NCBI RefSeq assembly: GCF_000014045.1 | Contig: NC_008209.1 | Span: 1,511,001 to 1,575,000, forward strand | Direction: 5' to 3' | Origin: Roseobacter denitrificans OCh 114 | Lineage (GTDB): Bacteria > Pseudomonadota > Alphaproteobacteria > Rhodobacterales > Rhodobacteraceae | Length of the DNA stretch: 64,000 nt | Shown: positions 19,411 to 28,098 of the stretch, piece after piece | Position numbering within the stretch: position 1 is the first letter of the stretch | Layout of the letters: each line of letters begins with the position of its first letter | Position numbers and translations under genes: made by a program | The notes under the pieces: generated by a model | What the model was told of the DNA's origin: nothing | Seen by the model: only the letters and a program-made list of their open reading frames with translations | The model's database searches: none

Positions 19411-22400
19411 TCAGTCCGGCAACTGTTTCAAGGGGAACAGGGACCGGATCGCCACATAGAACACAGGCGTGAAGAACAGGCCCAGAAAGGTCACGCCGGA
19501 CATGCCAAAGAAGACCGCCGTGCCAAGCGCCTGACGCATCTCCGACCCCGGGCCGGTGGCTATCATCAAGGGCACCACGCCGAGGATAAACGCCAATGCG
19601 GTCATCAGTATCGGCCGTAACCTCAGTTTGCTGGCCTCAACTGCGGCTTCAACCGCAGAGCATCCGCGTTCTTCATGCGCTTGTTTTGCGAACTCCACGA
19701 TCAGAATTGCGTTCTTGGCCGCAAGACCGACAAGGACGATCAACCCGACCTGCGTCAGGATGTTATTATCCATCCCGCGATACATCACGCCCGCCAAAGC
19801 CCCCAGAACCGCAAGGGGCACAACGAGGATAATTGCCACAGGCAAGGCCCAGCTTTCGTAGAGGGCTGCGAGGAACAGAAAGGCAAAGAGGATGGAAAAG
19901 GCGAATATATAGGCCGCTGTATCGCCCTGATTGCGTTCCTGAAAGGCCAGTTCCGTCCATTCAAAATCAACGCCGGGGGGCATCAGGGCCGTGGCCATTT
20001 CCTCCATTGCGATCAAGGCCTCACCGGTCGACACGCCCGGCGCTGCGGAGCCTTGAACTGGCACTGATACTTGCTGGTTGTAGCGTTGCACCAGTGCGGG
20101 GCCTGCCGTATCCACCACGGACACCAAAGTGCCCAAGGGCACCAATGCGCCGGTGGCCGTACGCACCTTCAGCGCGGTGATGTCTTTCTCATCGAGACGG
20201 AATTGCGCATCCGCCTGGGCGCGTACCTGAAACAGTCGGCCAAGCGCGTTGTAATCATTCACATAGGCCGACCCGAGGTTGATCGCGAGGGTTTCGAAAA
20301 TCTCCCCGATGGGCACGTTGAGCATCTGCGCCCTGACGCGGTCAATCTCCAGATAGACCTGTGGCGAGTTGGCCGAAAACGTCGTGAACACACGTTGCAC
20401 CTTGTCGGACTGCGCCGAGGCCCCCATGATCGCATAGGCCGTCCCCAGTACACGCGACATGTCCGCGCTTTCGTTCTCACGCAGTTGCAGCTTGAAGCCG
20501 CCGCCGTTGCCGACCCCGCGCACAGCCGGCGGAGCAATCGCGATGATGAACGCCTCCCGGAGGGACTGCATCCGTCCGAAAAGCTGGCCGACGATTGCGC
20601 CTGCGTCCAGCCCTGTTTCAATGCGGTTTTCAAAGCTGTCGAATGTGGTGAAGATGACGCCCTGATTGCTGGCATTGGTGAAAGTCGCGCCGGAGAAACC
20701 CGCAAAGGCAACGGCATTTGTCACACCGGGTGTCTCAAGCGCGATTTCGGTTGCTTGCCGCATCACGGCATCCGTGCGTTCTAAAGAGGCGCCATCGGGC
20801 AATTGAACCACGACAATGGCATATCCCTGATCTGCGTCAGGAATGAAACCGGTCGGGACTTGCTGGCTAAGCCAGTAGGTCGTCCCAAGCAGCCCGGCAA
20901 AGGCCACGAATGACAGGGCCAGCATTCTGTATGATCGCACCAGCACAGAGACGATAGCCACATATCCGGCCGTCAGCTTGTCAAATCCGCGGTTGAACCC
21001 ACGGGCGAGCGGCTGCGTCAAAAGGGTCAGCGGGTTGCGGGACGGCGTTTCGCTGTGGGGTCTGAGGATGCTTGCGGCGAGGGCAGGGGAGAGCGACAGG
21101 GAATTGATCGTCGAAATCACGGTCGCCACGGAAATCGTGACAGCAAACTGCTTGTAAAACTGGCCCGTGATGCCGGGCACAAGTGCTGCGGGTACAAACA
21201 CCGCGATCAGGACAAGGGAGGTGCCAATGATGGCACTTTGCACCTCGTCCATGGTGCGCGCGGAGGCTTGCCGGGGTGTCATCCCGTTCTTGATGTTGCG
21301 TTCGACGTTCTCGACGACCACGATTGCATCATCGACCACAATGCCGATGGCAAGGATCAGGCCAAAGAGCGTCAGCAGGTTCAGCGTATATCCAAGCGCA
21401 AACATCACCGCGAAGGTGCCGATCAGTGACACCGGGATGGCCAGCAGCGGGATGATGGCGGTACGCCAGCTTTGCAGGAAAACAAGGATCACCACGACCA
21501 CCAGCAAGACCGCCTCGAACAAGGTGCGGTAGACTGCGTTGACGGATGCGGCGATGAATTCGGTCGGGTTATAGACCACCTGATATTCCAGCCCGCGCGG
21601 GAAATCCTCGGCCAGTTCATCCATCACCGCTATGATCTCATCCGCAGAGGCCAACGCATTTGAGCCGGGTCGCTGAAATATACCCAAGGCCACCGCCGGT
21701 TTGTTGTTGAGGTATGAATTGTTCACATAGGACCGCGCGCCGATTTCAACGCGAGCAACATCGCGCACGCGCACGACCCTGCCGTCTTCAGAAGCTTTTA
21801 CGATGACCCGGCCAAATTCGCGCGGGCTTTCAAGGCGTCCTTGCGTGGTGATGGTGACCTGAAAAGCGCTGTTCATATCGTTGGGCGGCGCGCCGAGCGC
21901 GCCACCGGAGACCTGTACATTCTGCTCGCGCAGCGCATCCACCACGTCCGCCGCGGTCAGGCTGAGCGATGACAACCGGTCCGGATCGAGCCAGACCCGC
22001 GCCGAAAACTCCCGTTCACCAAAGATCAGCAGATCACCAACCCCATCAAGGCGCACCAGCCGGTCACGCACCCGTGCCCGTGCGTAGTTCGACACATAGA
22101 GCTGATCAAAGGTTTCATCCGGTGACAGCATATGCACAACCATCATCAGATCGGGCGAGGATTTGGTGGTTGTTACCCCGAGTGCGCGCACCTCTTGCGG
22201 CAGGCGCGGCTCCGCGATGGCGACACGGTTTTGAACGAGAACCTGTGCGGCATCAAGGTCAGTGCCCAGCTCGAAGGTGATGGTCAGGCTCATAGAGCCG
22301 TCCGCGGTCGAGAAGGAAGACAGATACAGCATCCCCTCCACACCGTTGATCTCTTGCTCAAGCGGCGTGGCGACGGTCGCCGCAATGGTTTCGGCATCCG

Positions 22401-22554
22401 CGCCAGGGTAATTTGCCCGCACCACAATTGAGGGGGGCGCGATCTGCGGATATTGCTCGATGGGCAATTGGGTATAGGCGAGCATGCCGACAATGGTCAT
22501 GATGACCGACATGACGATGGCGAATATCGGTCGGCTTACGAAAAAACGGCCCAT
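19411..22554 (-). CDS. RND multidrug efflux pump, inner-membrane permease (AcrB/MexB family)
   Basis: 1047 residues from the ATG at 22554 (MGRFFVSRPIFAIV, a typical family start). The pump is a proton-driven trimer that moves drugs or other hydrophobic compounds from the periplasm to an outer-membrane channel. Seen: the N-terminal membrane segment, the periplasmic porter stretch (PQIAPPSIVV, ANYPGADAET), the proton-relay pair in VDDAIVVVENVER, a second six-helix set with a conserved GLAAKNAILIVEF helix, and the usual C-terminal helix. Length is normal for the HAE1 subfamily. Its start lies 1 bp after the stop of the adaptor gene, so the two are translationally linked. No TolC-like gene is in the window. 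Confidence 0.95.
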   Translation of the reverse strand: MGRFFVSRPIFAIVMSVIMTIVGMLAYTQLPIEQYPQIAPPSIVVRANYPGADAETIAATVATPLEQEINGVEGMLYLSSFSTADGSMSLTITFELGTDLDAAQVLVQNRVAIAEPRLPQEVRALGVTTTKSSPDLMMVVHMLSPDETFDQLYVSNYARARVRDRLVRLDGVGDLLIFGEREFSARVWLDPDRLSSLSLTAADVVDALREQNVQVSGGALGAPPNDMNSAFQVTITTQGRLESPREFGRVIVKASEDGRVVRVRDVARVEIGARSYVNNSYLNNKPAVALGIFQRPGSNALASADEIIAVMDELAEDFPRGLEYQVVYNPTEFIAASVNAVYRTLFEAVLLVVVVILVFLQSWRTAIIPLLAIPVSLIGTFAVMFALGYTLNLLTLFGLILAIGIVVDDAIVVVENVERNIKNGMTPRQASARTMDEVQSAIIGTSLVLIAVFVPAALVPGITGQFYKQFAVTISVATVISTINSLSLSPALAASILRPHSETPSRNPLTLLTQPLARGFNRGFDKLTAGYVAIVSVLVRSYRMLALSFVAFAGLLGTTYWLSQQVPTGFIPDADQGYAIVVVQLPDGASLERTDAVMRQATEIALETPGVTNAVAFAGFSGATFTNASNQGVIFTTFDSFENRIETGLDAGAIVGQLFGRMQSLREAFIIAIAPPAVRGVGNGGGFKLQLRENESADMSRVLGTAYAIMGASAQSDKVQRVFTTFSANSPQVYLEIDRVRAQMLNVPIGEIFETLAINLGSAYVNDYNALGRLFQVRAQADAQFRLDEKDITALKVRTATGALVPLGTLVSVVDTAGPALVQRYNQQVSVPVQGSAAPGVSTGEALIAMEEMATALMPPGVDFEWTELAFQERNQGDTAAYIFAFSILFAFLFLAALYESWALPVAIILVVPLAVLGALAGVMYRGMDNNILTQVGLIVLVGLAAKNAILIVEFAKQAHEERGCSAVEAAVEASKLRLRPILMTALAFILGVVPLMIATGPGSEMRQALGTAVFFGMSGVTFLGLFFTPVFYVAIRSLFPLKQLPD

Positions 22555-22555
22555 T

Positions 22556-23683
22556 TCAGTTTTCCGCAACCGGCGGTAATTCCACCCGTTCCGGCGTGAC
22601 AACGCTGCCGGGGCGTGCGCGGATGATGCCTTCGATCACGATCAACTCGCTCCCGTCGAGCCCTTCGCGTATCACGCGGTAGCCATCAATGCGCGGACCG
22701 GGGCGCACAGGAATGGGCGTGACGTTGCCCTCTGCATCGACACTCATCACAAGGCGCCGGTTCTGGTCTGCGACAATCGCCGCATCGGGCACCAAAATCC
22801 CCTCGTAGGGCAGGGACCCCGGTACATTGACCCGACCAAACAGACCCGGCGTCAGCATCTCATCGGGGTTGTCCAAGACGGCACGCACACGCATCGTGCC
22901 GGTTTCCGCGTCGATCCTGTTTTCCGAAAAGTCCAGCGTGCCGTCGATCGGGGGAATGGATTCGTCTGACAGGGATACTTTGACCTGAAGCTGCCCGCCA
23001 CCCTCTTGCAGGGAAGCGCCGCGTGCGCGGGCGTCGCGGGCGTAGGCAAGAAAATAGCGCTCATCAATATCAAAAAAGAAGTAGATCGGATCAGAGGATA
23101 CGATCGACGTAAGCTCCGTCTGGTCGGCAAGCACAAGGTTGCCGGGGTCAACCTGCGTCTGGTCGATCCGGCCTGACATGGGGGCTGTGATCTGTGTGAA
23201 CTCAAGGTCGATCTGCGCCAGTTCGAGGGCTGCACGGGCCTGCTCAAGAGCGCCCTGCGCGGCGAGATAGGCTTCTCTGCGGGAGTCGACCGCGCTTTGC
23301 GAAATGTTTCCGTTCAGGATCAGAGATTCTGCACGCTCCAACTGCTCCAACGTGAAATCATAGGTGGCTTGTGCCACGTCGATCTGCGCCTGTGCCTGAC
23401 GCAAAGCAGTGCGAAAGCGGCGCTGGTCAATCGTGTACAAAAGCTGCCCTGCTTCGACCCGGCTTCCGTCATCAAAGTGCACCGTCTGCAGATAGCCCGA
23501 CACCCGGGCGCGCACGATTACTTCGCCTTCGGCTTCGAAGCGTCCGACAAACTCGTCGTCTTCGACGATGGTCTTCACGACAGGGTTGGCCAAAGTGACC
23601 GGCGGCGGCCCATTTTGAGCATTTGCGACTACGCCGATCCACAGAACAAGGAATGAAATGAAAAGTCGCGTCAAAAGCGGCAT
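22556..23683 (-). CDS. RND efflux periplasmic adaptor (membrane fusion protein)
   Basis: 375 residues from the ATG at 23683, chosen because it starts a clear signal peptide (MPLLTRLFISFLVLWIG, ending ANAQ). The open frame extends upstream but gives an implausible N-terminus. AcrA/MexA-type proteins bridge the pump and the outer-membrane channel. Seen: a lipoyl/barrel half-motif (ARVSGYLQTV), a long alpha-helical hairpin rich in Ala, Gln and Glu (about residues 85-150), the returning ITAPMSGRI, and a C-terminal beta-barrel (VPDAAIV, VTPIPVRPG). There is no lipobox Cys, so it is probably soluble in the periplasm. It is the first gene of a two-gene operon with the pump. Confidence 0.94.
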   Translation of the reverse strand: MPLLTRLFISFLVLWIGVVANAQNGPPPVTLANPVVKTIVEDDEFVGRFEAEGEVIVRARVSGYLQTVHFDDGSRVEAGQLLYTIDQRRFRTALRQAQAQIDVAQATYDFTLEQLERAESLILNGNISQSAVDSRREAYLAAQGALEQARAALELAQIDLEFTQITAPMSGRIDQTQVDPGNLVLADQTELTSIVSSDPIYFFFDIDERYFLAYARDARARGASLQEGGGQLQVKVSLSDESIPPIDGTLDFSENRIDAETGTMRVRAVLDNPDEMLTPGLFGRVNVPGSLPYEGILVPDAAIVADQNRRLVMSVDAEGNVTPIPVRPGPRIDGYRVIREGLDGSELIVIEGIIRARPGSVVTPERVELPPVAEN

Positions 23684-23870
23684 AGGGCAGTGCCTCCGGT
23701 TGTGCGCGAAGCTAAACCTATCTCTTGGCCCGTCAACGTTTTTTCCATCTGATCGCGAAAAAGGGATGGCGCATGTGTTTTCCACCCCGGCAGTGTGAAC
23801 AATACCTACGAAAGGTTTGGTTTTGACAAGTTTCAGGCTCCCGCACCGGGATAAATGCCATAACCGTGTA

Positions 23871-25253
23871 TTATTCGGGTGGCTCTGCCGCGTCGCACAC
23901 ATCAAGAAAAGCGTCCGAAAAGTCGCTTGCAAGCTCAACCCACATGGGCAGGTGGTCGCTCATTTTATAGGTGCGCCAGTTTTTATACGACCGCTCTGAG
24001 CGGTGTGGCTGATAGGTGTCGCGTTCATCCAGCCGATAGACATGTTCGAAAAAGTCAAAGACGTTCGCGCCATGTACTTTCACATGGGCATAGCCGCGGC
24101 TGCGCTTGGGTTCCCAGAATGCGATTTGATCGTATGCCTTTGATTTATCAACGTTTGATCCGGGAATTTGCTTGATCTTGTCGGGCACTTCGAAACCGTT
24201 GGCTTCCAGTGCCTGCATCGTCTCATGTTCCGGGCTGATGATGTTGAAATCACCCAGAACGGCAGTCACCATCGCATTGTCAGGGTTCTTTTTCATCTCC
24301 TTTGAAGCGCGGTTGCCGATGGCTTCGGTCAGTCTGGCGATTTCCCGGCGTCTCTGTTCCAGCAACCTGTCGTCTTCATTCGAGCCGAAATAGATATGCA
24401 CCGTGGCGAGGTCAATTTTTAGCCACCCTGCCTGAAAACTGACCAGAAAAGGGGTGCGCGCGAACTGCTTGAAGCTCTGGTCGAGCGCATCCCCGGGAAA
24501 CCTGAGGCGAAAGGCCTCTCCCGCCACAACGCCTGCTGGCAAATCCACATTCACCTGTCCGCGTGTGTTGGGCGGGCGGGTAACCTCGGTGCCTTTTGTC
24601 ACGGCCAGCCCGCTGCCGTCGGGCAGTTGCAACATCGTGCCGTCGGGCAGCGGGATTTCCACGTCCTGATCCAGACGTATCTTGCTGTTGTTTCGCAAGG
24701 ATCGCGCCCGGTAGACGCCGGACAGGTCCGCCCCGGGCGGCAATTGCAGAGCGATGCCGTTCTCCAGCTTGATGCGTTCACCAAAGCTGGCGAGCACCTT
24801 CTTGCCCTCGGGCAGTGTCAACTCGCCCGCGATATTGCGAAACCGTGCGCGATTGCGGTTGAACATGAACACCATCCGCTCACCGTTTCCGGCGGCACCA
24901 TCTGTCACATCGGTGGCGATGTAATCCCAATCGGGTCCGAGAATTTCCAGCAGTTGGGTGAACTCGCGCATGTCATCGCGCACTTCCTGAATTGCGGCGA
25001 TGTCGAAGTTCGAGATGATTTCGGCCATGTAATACAGCGGTTCATAGCTGTCGCGCCCGCCGAATTTTGCATTACCGAATTCGCGGATGTTCCATGTGCC
25101 GATGCGCACCGTTCCCATGCGATCTGTATCGCTGGGAAAATGGTCAGCCAAGGCGGCGCGCAGTCGTCGAATACCGGCAAGCGTGCGTTTGCGCAGCGTT
25201 TCCTCAGCAGAGCCAGCGGGATAGCTTTTGCGTAAACTGCTGTAAAACGGCAC
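23871..25253 (-). CDS. Endonuclease/exonuclease/phosphatase-fold protein with an internal insertion
   Basis: 460 residues with a GTG start at 25253. The metal-dependent phosphodiesterase core is clear: GTWNIREF (Asn55), AIQEV (Glu90), LGDFNI near residue 338 and MSDHLPMW near 433, which supply the usual Asn, Glu, Asp/Asn and Asp-His residues. The family cuts DNA, phosphoinositides or other phosphodiesters; the substrate here is unknown. About 95 extra residues (roughly 165-260), with LPEGKK, LQLPPG and PLPDGTMLQLPDG motifs, interrupt the usual fold. No signal peptide is seen. It is the last minus-strand gene before the RND pair, with 187 bp between, so it is probably separate. Confidence 0.88.
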   Translation of the reverse strand: MPFYSSLRKSYPAGSAEETLRKRTLAGIRRLRAALADHFPSDTDRMGTVRIGTWNIREFGNAKFGGRDSYEPLYYMAEIISNFDIAAIQEVRDDMREFTQLLEILGPDWDYIATDVTDGAAGNGERMVFMFNRNRARFRNIAGELTLPEGKKVLASFGERIKLENGIALQLPPGADLSGVYRARSLRNNSKIRLDQDVEIPLPDGTMLQLPDGSGLAVTKGTEVTRPPNTRGQVNVDLPAGVVAGEAFRLRFPGDALDQSFKQFARTPFLVSFQAGWLKIDLATVHIYFGSNEDDRLLEQRRREIARLTEAIGNRASKEMKKNPDNAMVTAVLGDFNIISPEHETMQALEANGFEVPDKIKQIPGSNVDKSKAYDQIAFWEPKRSRGYAHVKVHGANVFDFFEHVYRLDERDTYQPHRSERSYKNWRTYKMSDHLPMWVELASDFSDAFLDVCDAAEPPE

Positions 25254-25348
25254 GGTGCGGGCCTCTCAAAAACCAATCGATTGAATATCCATCAGCCTAG
25301 AGAAATCTGGTCACAGGTCCATTGTTTCCTGCGCAGCAGCCGTTTTAA

Positions 25349-25927
25349 TCAGGATGGTGCGCGCGCGAGGATCGTTTCGATGATCGCCTTGGCGTTGTCC
25401 GATGCCCAATCCGCGTCGCCGCGCAGGCGGGCGACTTCCTTGCCCTCGGGGTCTATCAACACGGTGATCGGCAGTCCAAAGATCGCCATCTCGCTGGCAA
25501 GCGCCTGTTTTGGGTCCTGATGGCGGGGCAGATTATCCACGCCGATCTCTTCAAAGAATTTCTTGATACCGGTGGGCGAATTTCGTCCCGTCGCAATGGT
25601 AAGCACCTCGAAATCGTCCCCGCCGAATTCTGTCTGCAATTCGGACAGGTGGGGCATCTCAACCCGGCAGGGCGCACACCATGTCGCCCAGAAATTCAGC
25701 AATACGTATTTGCCCCGGTAGCTTTCCAACGTGGTTGTGCCGCCATCATCTTCCAGAAAGAACGCCGCATCCGACGTATCCTGCGGGGTCGCATGAAACA
25801 CCAGTTTTTTCATGTCGCCGTCGCGCATTTCTGCTGCGGCCGCAAGATCGGCATGGGCCGTCGTGCCCACGGTGATTGCACCCAAGGAAAGGGCCGTATA
25901 AACGAGCGCGGAAACAATATTTTTCAT
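25349..25927 (-). CDS. TlpA-like exported thioredoxin-family disulfide reductase
   Basis: 192 residues from the ATG at 25927 with a GGAGGG ribosome site. An N-terminal signal or anchor (about residues 1-26, ending THA) points to the periplasm. The thioredoxin fold holds the WCAPC active site (Cys84, Cys87) inside NFWATWCAPCRVEMP, and a cis-Pro segment GLPITVLID. Such proteins keep periplasmic or cytochrome-c thiols reduced. The partner here is unknown. It is divergent from argH with only 24 bp between the start codons. Confidence 0.92.
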   Translation of the reverse strand: MKNIVSALVYTALSLGAITVGTTAHADLAAAAEMRDGDMKKLVFHATPQDTSDAAFFLEDDGGTTTLESYRGKYVLLNFWATWCAPCRVEMPHLSELQTEFGGDDFEVLTIATGRNSPTGIKKFFEEIGVDNLPRHQDPKQALASEMAIFGLPITVLIDPEGKEVARLRGDADWASDNAKAIIETILARAPS

Positions 25928-25951
25928 TTTCCCTCCAAAGGGTGAACACAG
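25928..25951. promoter_or_regulatory. 24-bp divergent start region between tlpA-like gene and argH
   Basis: The two start codons face away from each other across 24 bp that hold both ribosome sites (GGAGGG for the minus gene, AAGGG for argH). There is no room for promoters here, so each transcript must begin inside the other gene. Confidence 0.7.
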
Positions 25952-27352
25952 ATGACAGACACGCAAAACCCGAAATCTTCCAATCAGATGTGGGGCGGCC
26001 GTTTTGCGGACGGACCCGATGCGATCATGGAAGCAATTAATGCCTCAATCGGGTTCGACAAGCGTATGGCTGCACAAGATATTGCAGGGTCGCGAGCACA
26101 TGCCGCGATGCTGGGCGCGACAGGCATTGTTGAGCCTAGCGATGCGCAGGCCATGGGGGAAGGGCTACTCACGGTCTTGTCAGAAATCGAGGCGGGAAAT
26201 TTCCCGTTTTCGACCGCGCTGGAAGATATTCACATGAATGTGGAGGCGCGCCTGAAGGAGATCATCGGCGAGCCTGCCGGGCGCTTGCACACGGGCCGCA
26301 GTCGCAACGATCAGGTCGCCACGGATTTCAAACTCTGGGTGCGCGATCAGTTGGATGCGTGTGAGGCCGGATTGCTGGCGCTGATCCGTGCGTTGCTCGA
26401 TCAGGCCGAAGCCGGGGCAGATTGGGTCATGCCCGGCTTTACCCATTTACAGACCGCGCAACCTGTGACTTGGGGCCATCACATGATGGCCTATGTGGAG
26501 ATGTTCGGACGCGACCTGAGCCGTGTGCGTGATGCGCGCGCGCGCATGAATGAAAGCCCGCTTGGGGCGGCGGCGCTGGCGGGTACGTCCTTTCCGATTG
26601 ACCGTCACATGACCGCGCAGGCGCTGGGGTTTGACCGGCCTGCGGCCAATTCCCTCGACGCCGTGAGCGATCGTGACTTTGCCCTCGAATTCCTGAGCAC
26701 GGCGAGCATCTGCGCCATGCACCTCAGTCGTTTTGCCGAGGAACTGGTGATCTGGTCCTCTGCTCAGTTCCGCTTTGTGGCGCTGTCGGACCGCTTTTCC
26801 ACTGGCTCTTCGATCATGCCGCAAAAGAAGAACCCGGACGCCGCTGAACTGATCCGCGCCAAGGTTGGTCGCATTTTCGGTGCCAATACGGCGCTGATGA
26901 TGGTGATGAAGGGGCTGCCGCTGGCCTATTCCAAGGACATGCAGGAGGATAAAGAGCAAGTCTTTGATGCCGCCGACAACCTCATGCTCGCGCTGGCGGC
27001 GATGACCGGCATGGTCAGCGACATGACGGCCAACCGCGAGAGCCTTGCGCAGGCGGCGGGTTCGGGCTTTTCAACGGCCACGGACCTTGCGGACTGGTTG
27101 GTGCGCGTACTTGGCCTGCCGTTCCGCGAGGCACATCACGTCACTGGCGCATTGGTCGCACTGGCCGAAGCGAAACACTGCGACCTGCCGGACCTCACGC
27201 TGGAAGATATGCGCGGCGTACATGCTGGCATCACGGGGGATGTCTTTGATGTGCTCGGGGTGGAAAACTCGGTTCAAAGCCGTATATCATACGGTGGAAC
27301 GGCACCCGTGCGGGTGCGCGAACAAATCGCTCGGTGGAGGGCACTCCTGTGA
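25952..27352 (+). CDS. argH: Argininosuccinate lyase
   Basis: 466 residues, the normal length. It splits argininosuccinate into arginine and fumarate, the last step of arginine synthesis, as a cytoplasmic homotetramer. Seen: the N-terminal [21 protein letters not shown], and the fumarase-superfamily signature [12 protein letters not shown] near residues 288-299. The start is the ATG at 25952 after AAGGG. Its stop overlaps the ATG of the next small lipoprotein gene (TGATG), so the downstream genes are probably co-transcribed. Confidence 0.97.
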   Translation: MTDTQNPKSSNQMWGGRFADGPDAIMEAINASIGFDKRMAAQDIAGSRAHAAMLGATGIVEPSDAQAMGEGLLTVLSEIEAGNFPFSTALEDIHMNVEARLKEIIGEPAGRLHTGRSRNDQVATDFKLWVRDQLDACEAGLLALIRALLDQAEAGADWVMPGFTHLQTAQPVTWGHHMMAYVEMFGRDLSRVRDARARMNESPLGAAALAGTSFPIDRHMTAQALGFDRPAANSLDAVSDRDFALEFLSTASICAMHLSRFAEELVIWSSAQFRFVALSDRFSTGSSIMPQKKNPDAAELIRAKVGRIFGANTALMMVMKGLPLAYSKDMQEDKEQVFDAADNLMLALAAMTGMVSDMTANRESLAQAAGSGFSTATDLADWLVRVLGLPFREAHHVTGALVALAEAKHCDLPDLTLEDMRGVHAGITGDVFDVLGVENSVQSRISYGGTAPVRVREQIARWRALL

Positions 27353-27528
27353 TGATCCGAAGTGTTGCGGTGTTGGTTTTGATCGGTACGCTATCCGCCT
27401 GTGGTGTGGATGGTGAGCCGGTGCGCCCGTCCGTCGGAGCATCCGTCGCGATTGGCTCAGGTGGCGTGAACTCGAACATCGGTGTCGGTCTGAACCAAGG
27501 CCCGTTTTCGATATTTCTGGGGCTGTAA
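27352..27528 (+). CDS. Small predicted lipoprotein, 58 residues
   Basis: Starts at the ATG overlapping the argH stop, with GGTGGAGGG upstream. The protein has a short hydrophobic signal and a lipobox LSAC at residues 14-17, so the mature lipoprotein would be only about 42 residues, Gly/Ser/Val-rich and ending in FSIFLGL. No family is recognised. Position and coupling suggest co-expression with argH. A second tiny lipoprotein gene follows 5 bp later. Confidence 0.75.
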   Translation: MIRSVAVLVLIGTLSACGVDGEPVRPSVGASVAIGSGGVNSNIGVGLNQGPFSIFLGL

Positions 27529-27533
27529 CGCGC

Positions 27534-27692
27534 GTGATCAAGCTGCTCGCCTTGGTATCATGCGTTGCGCTCTTGTCCGCCTGTACGGGGACACAGCGTC
27601 AGCCCGCATCCAAACCGACATCTGAGCCTGCGCCGCAGACGGGGGTGAGTATTTCCGGCTATGCGCGCTACGGCGTGGTCAAAAGGGGCTGA
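27534..27692 (+). CDS. Very small predicted lipoprotein, 52 residues, GTG start
   Basis: Starts at GTG 27534, 5 bp after the previous stop. It reads MIKLLALVSC then LLSAC, a clear lipobox with Cys at residue 17. The mature part is about 36 residues, Pro/Thr/Gln-rich, ending GYARYGVVKRG. Its stop sits 1 bp before the ATG of the DUF2834 gene. No family is known to me. The lipobox plus tight packing between two genes support it as real; the GTG start is the weakest point. Confidence 0.6.
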   Translation: MIKLLALVSCVALLSACTGTQRQPASKPTSEPAPQTGVSISGYARYGVVKRG

Positions 27693-27693
27693 A

Positions 27694-28008
27694 ATGAATA
27701 TGCTGCGTATGGTTTTCTTTGCACTGGCGGTGTGGGGGTCCATCCACCCCATGTATTATTTCATCAGCTGGTTCAACGCCAACGGCTATGATCTGATGGC
27801 CATGGTCGATGCATGGCATGTCAACGCCGCGACAAGTGGTTTGGTGTGGGATCTCACGATTGCCGCCGTGGCACTGACCGTCTGGGTGCTGGCTGAAACC
27901 TTCCGTACGCGCCGTTGGCTGGGCCTGATTGCGATCCCCGCAACCTTTTGCATCGGCGTCAGCTGCGGCTTGCCGCTGTACCTGGCGTTGCGGATGCACA
28001 ATCGTTGA
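27694..28008 (+). CDS. DUF2834 family small membrane protein
   Basis: 104 residues from the ATG at 27694. Three hydrophobic helices are visible (about residues 3-22, 45-65 and 72-95). The segments WGSIHPMYYF near the start and WDLTIAAVALTVWV in the middle match the pattern I know from DUF2834. Function unknown; it lies in the inner membrane. It is packed after the two tiny lipoprotein genes downstream of argH. Confidence 0.8.
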   Translation: MNMLRMVFFALAVWGSIHPMYYFISWFNANGYDLMAMVDAWHVNAATSGLVWDLTIAAVALTVWVLAETFRTRRWLGLIAIPATFCIGVSCGLPLYLALRMHNR

Positions 28009-28098
28009 GGTCTGCGGCTGGAACTGCCTGTTGGGCCGAAACGCCGCGCGCGGCAAAGGCTGATTGATCTTGGCTGCGCTTTTGCGTAAAGCGCGCGC

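Noticed and set aside
23823..23828. Perfect TTGACA as a plus-strand -35 box
   Set aside because: There is no plus-strand gene downstream and no -10 box at normal spacing.
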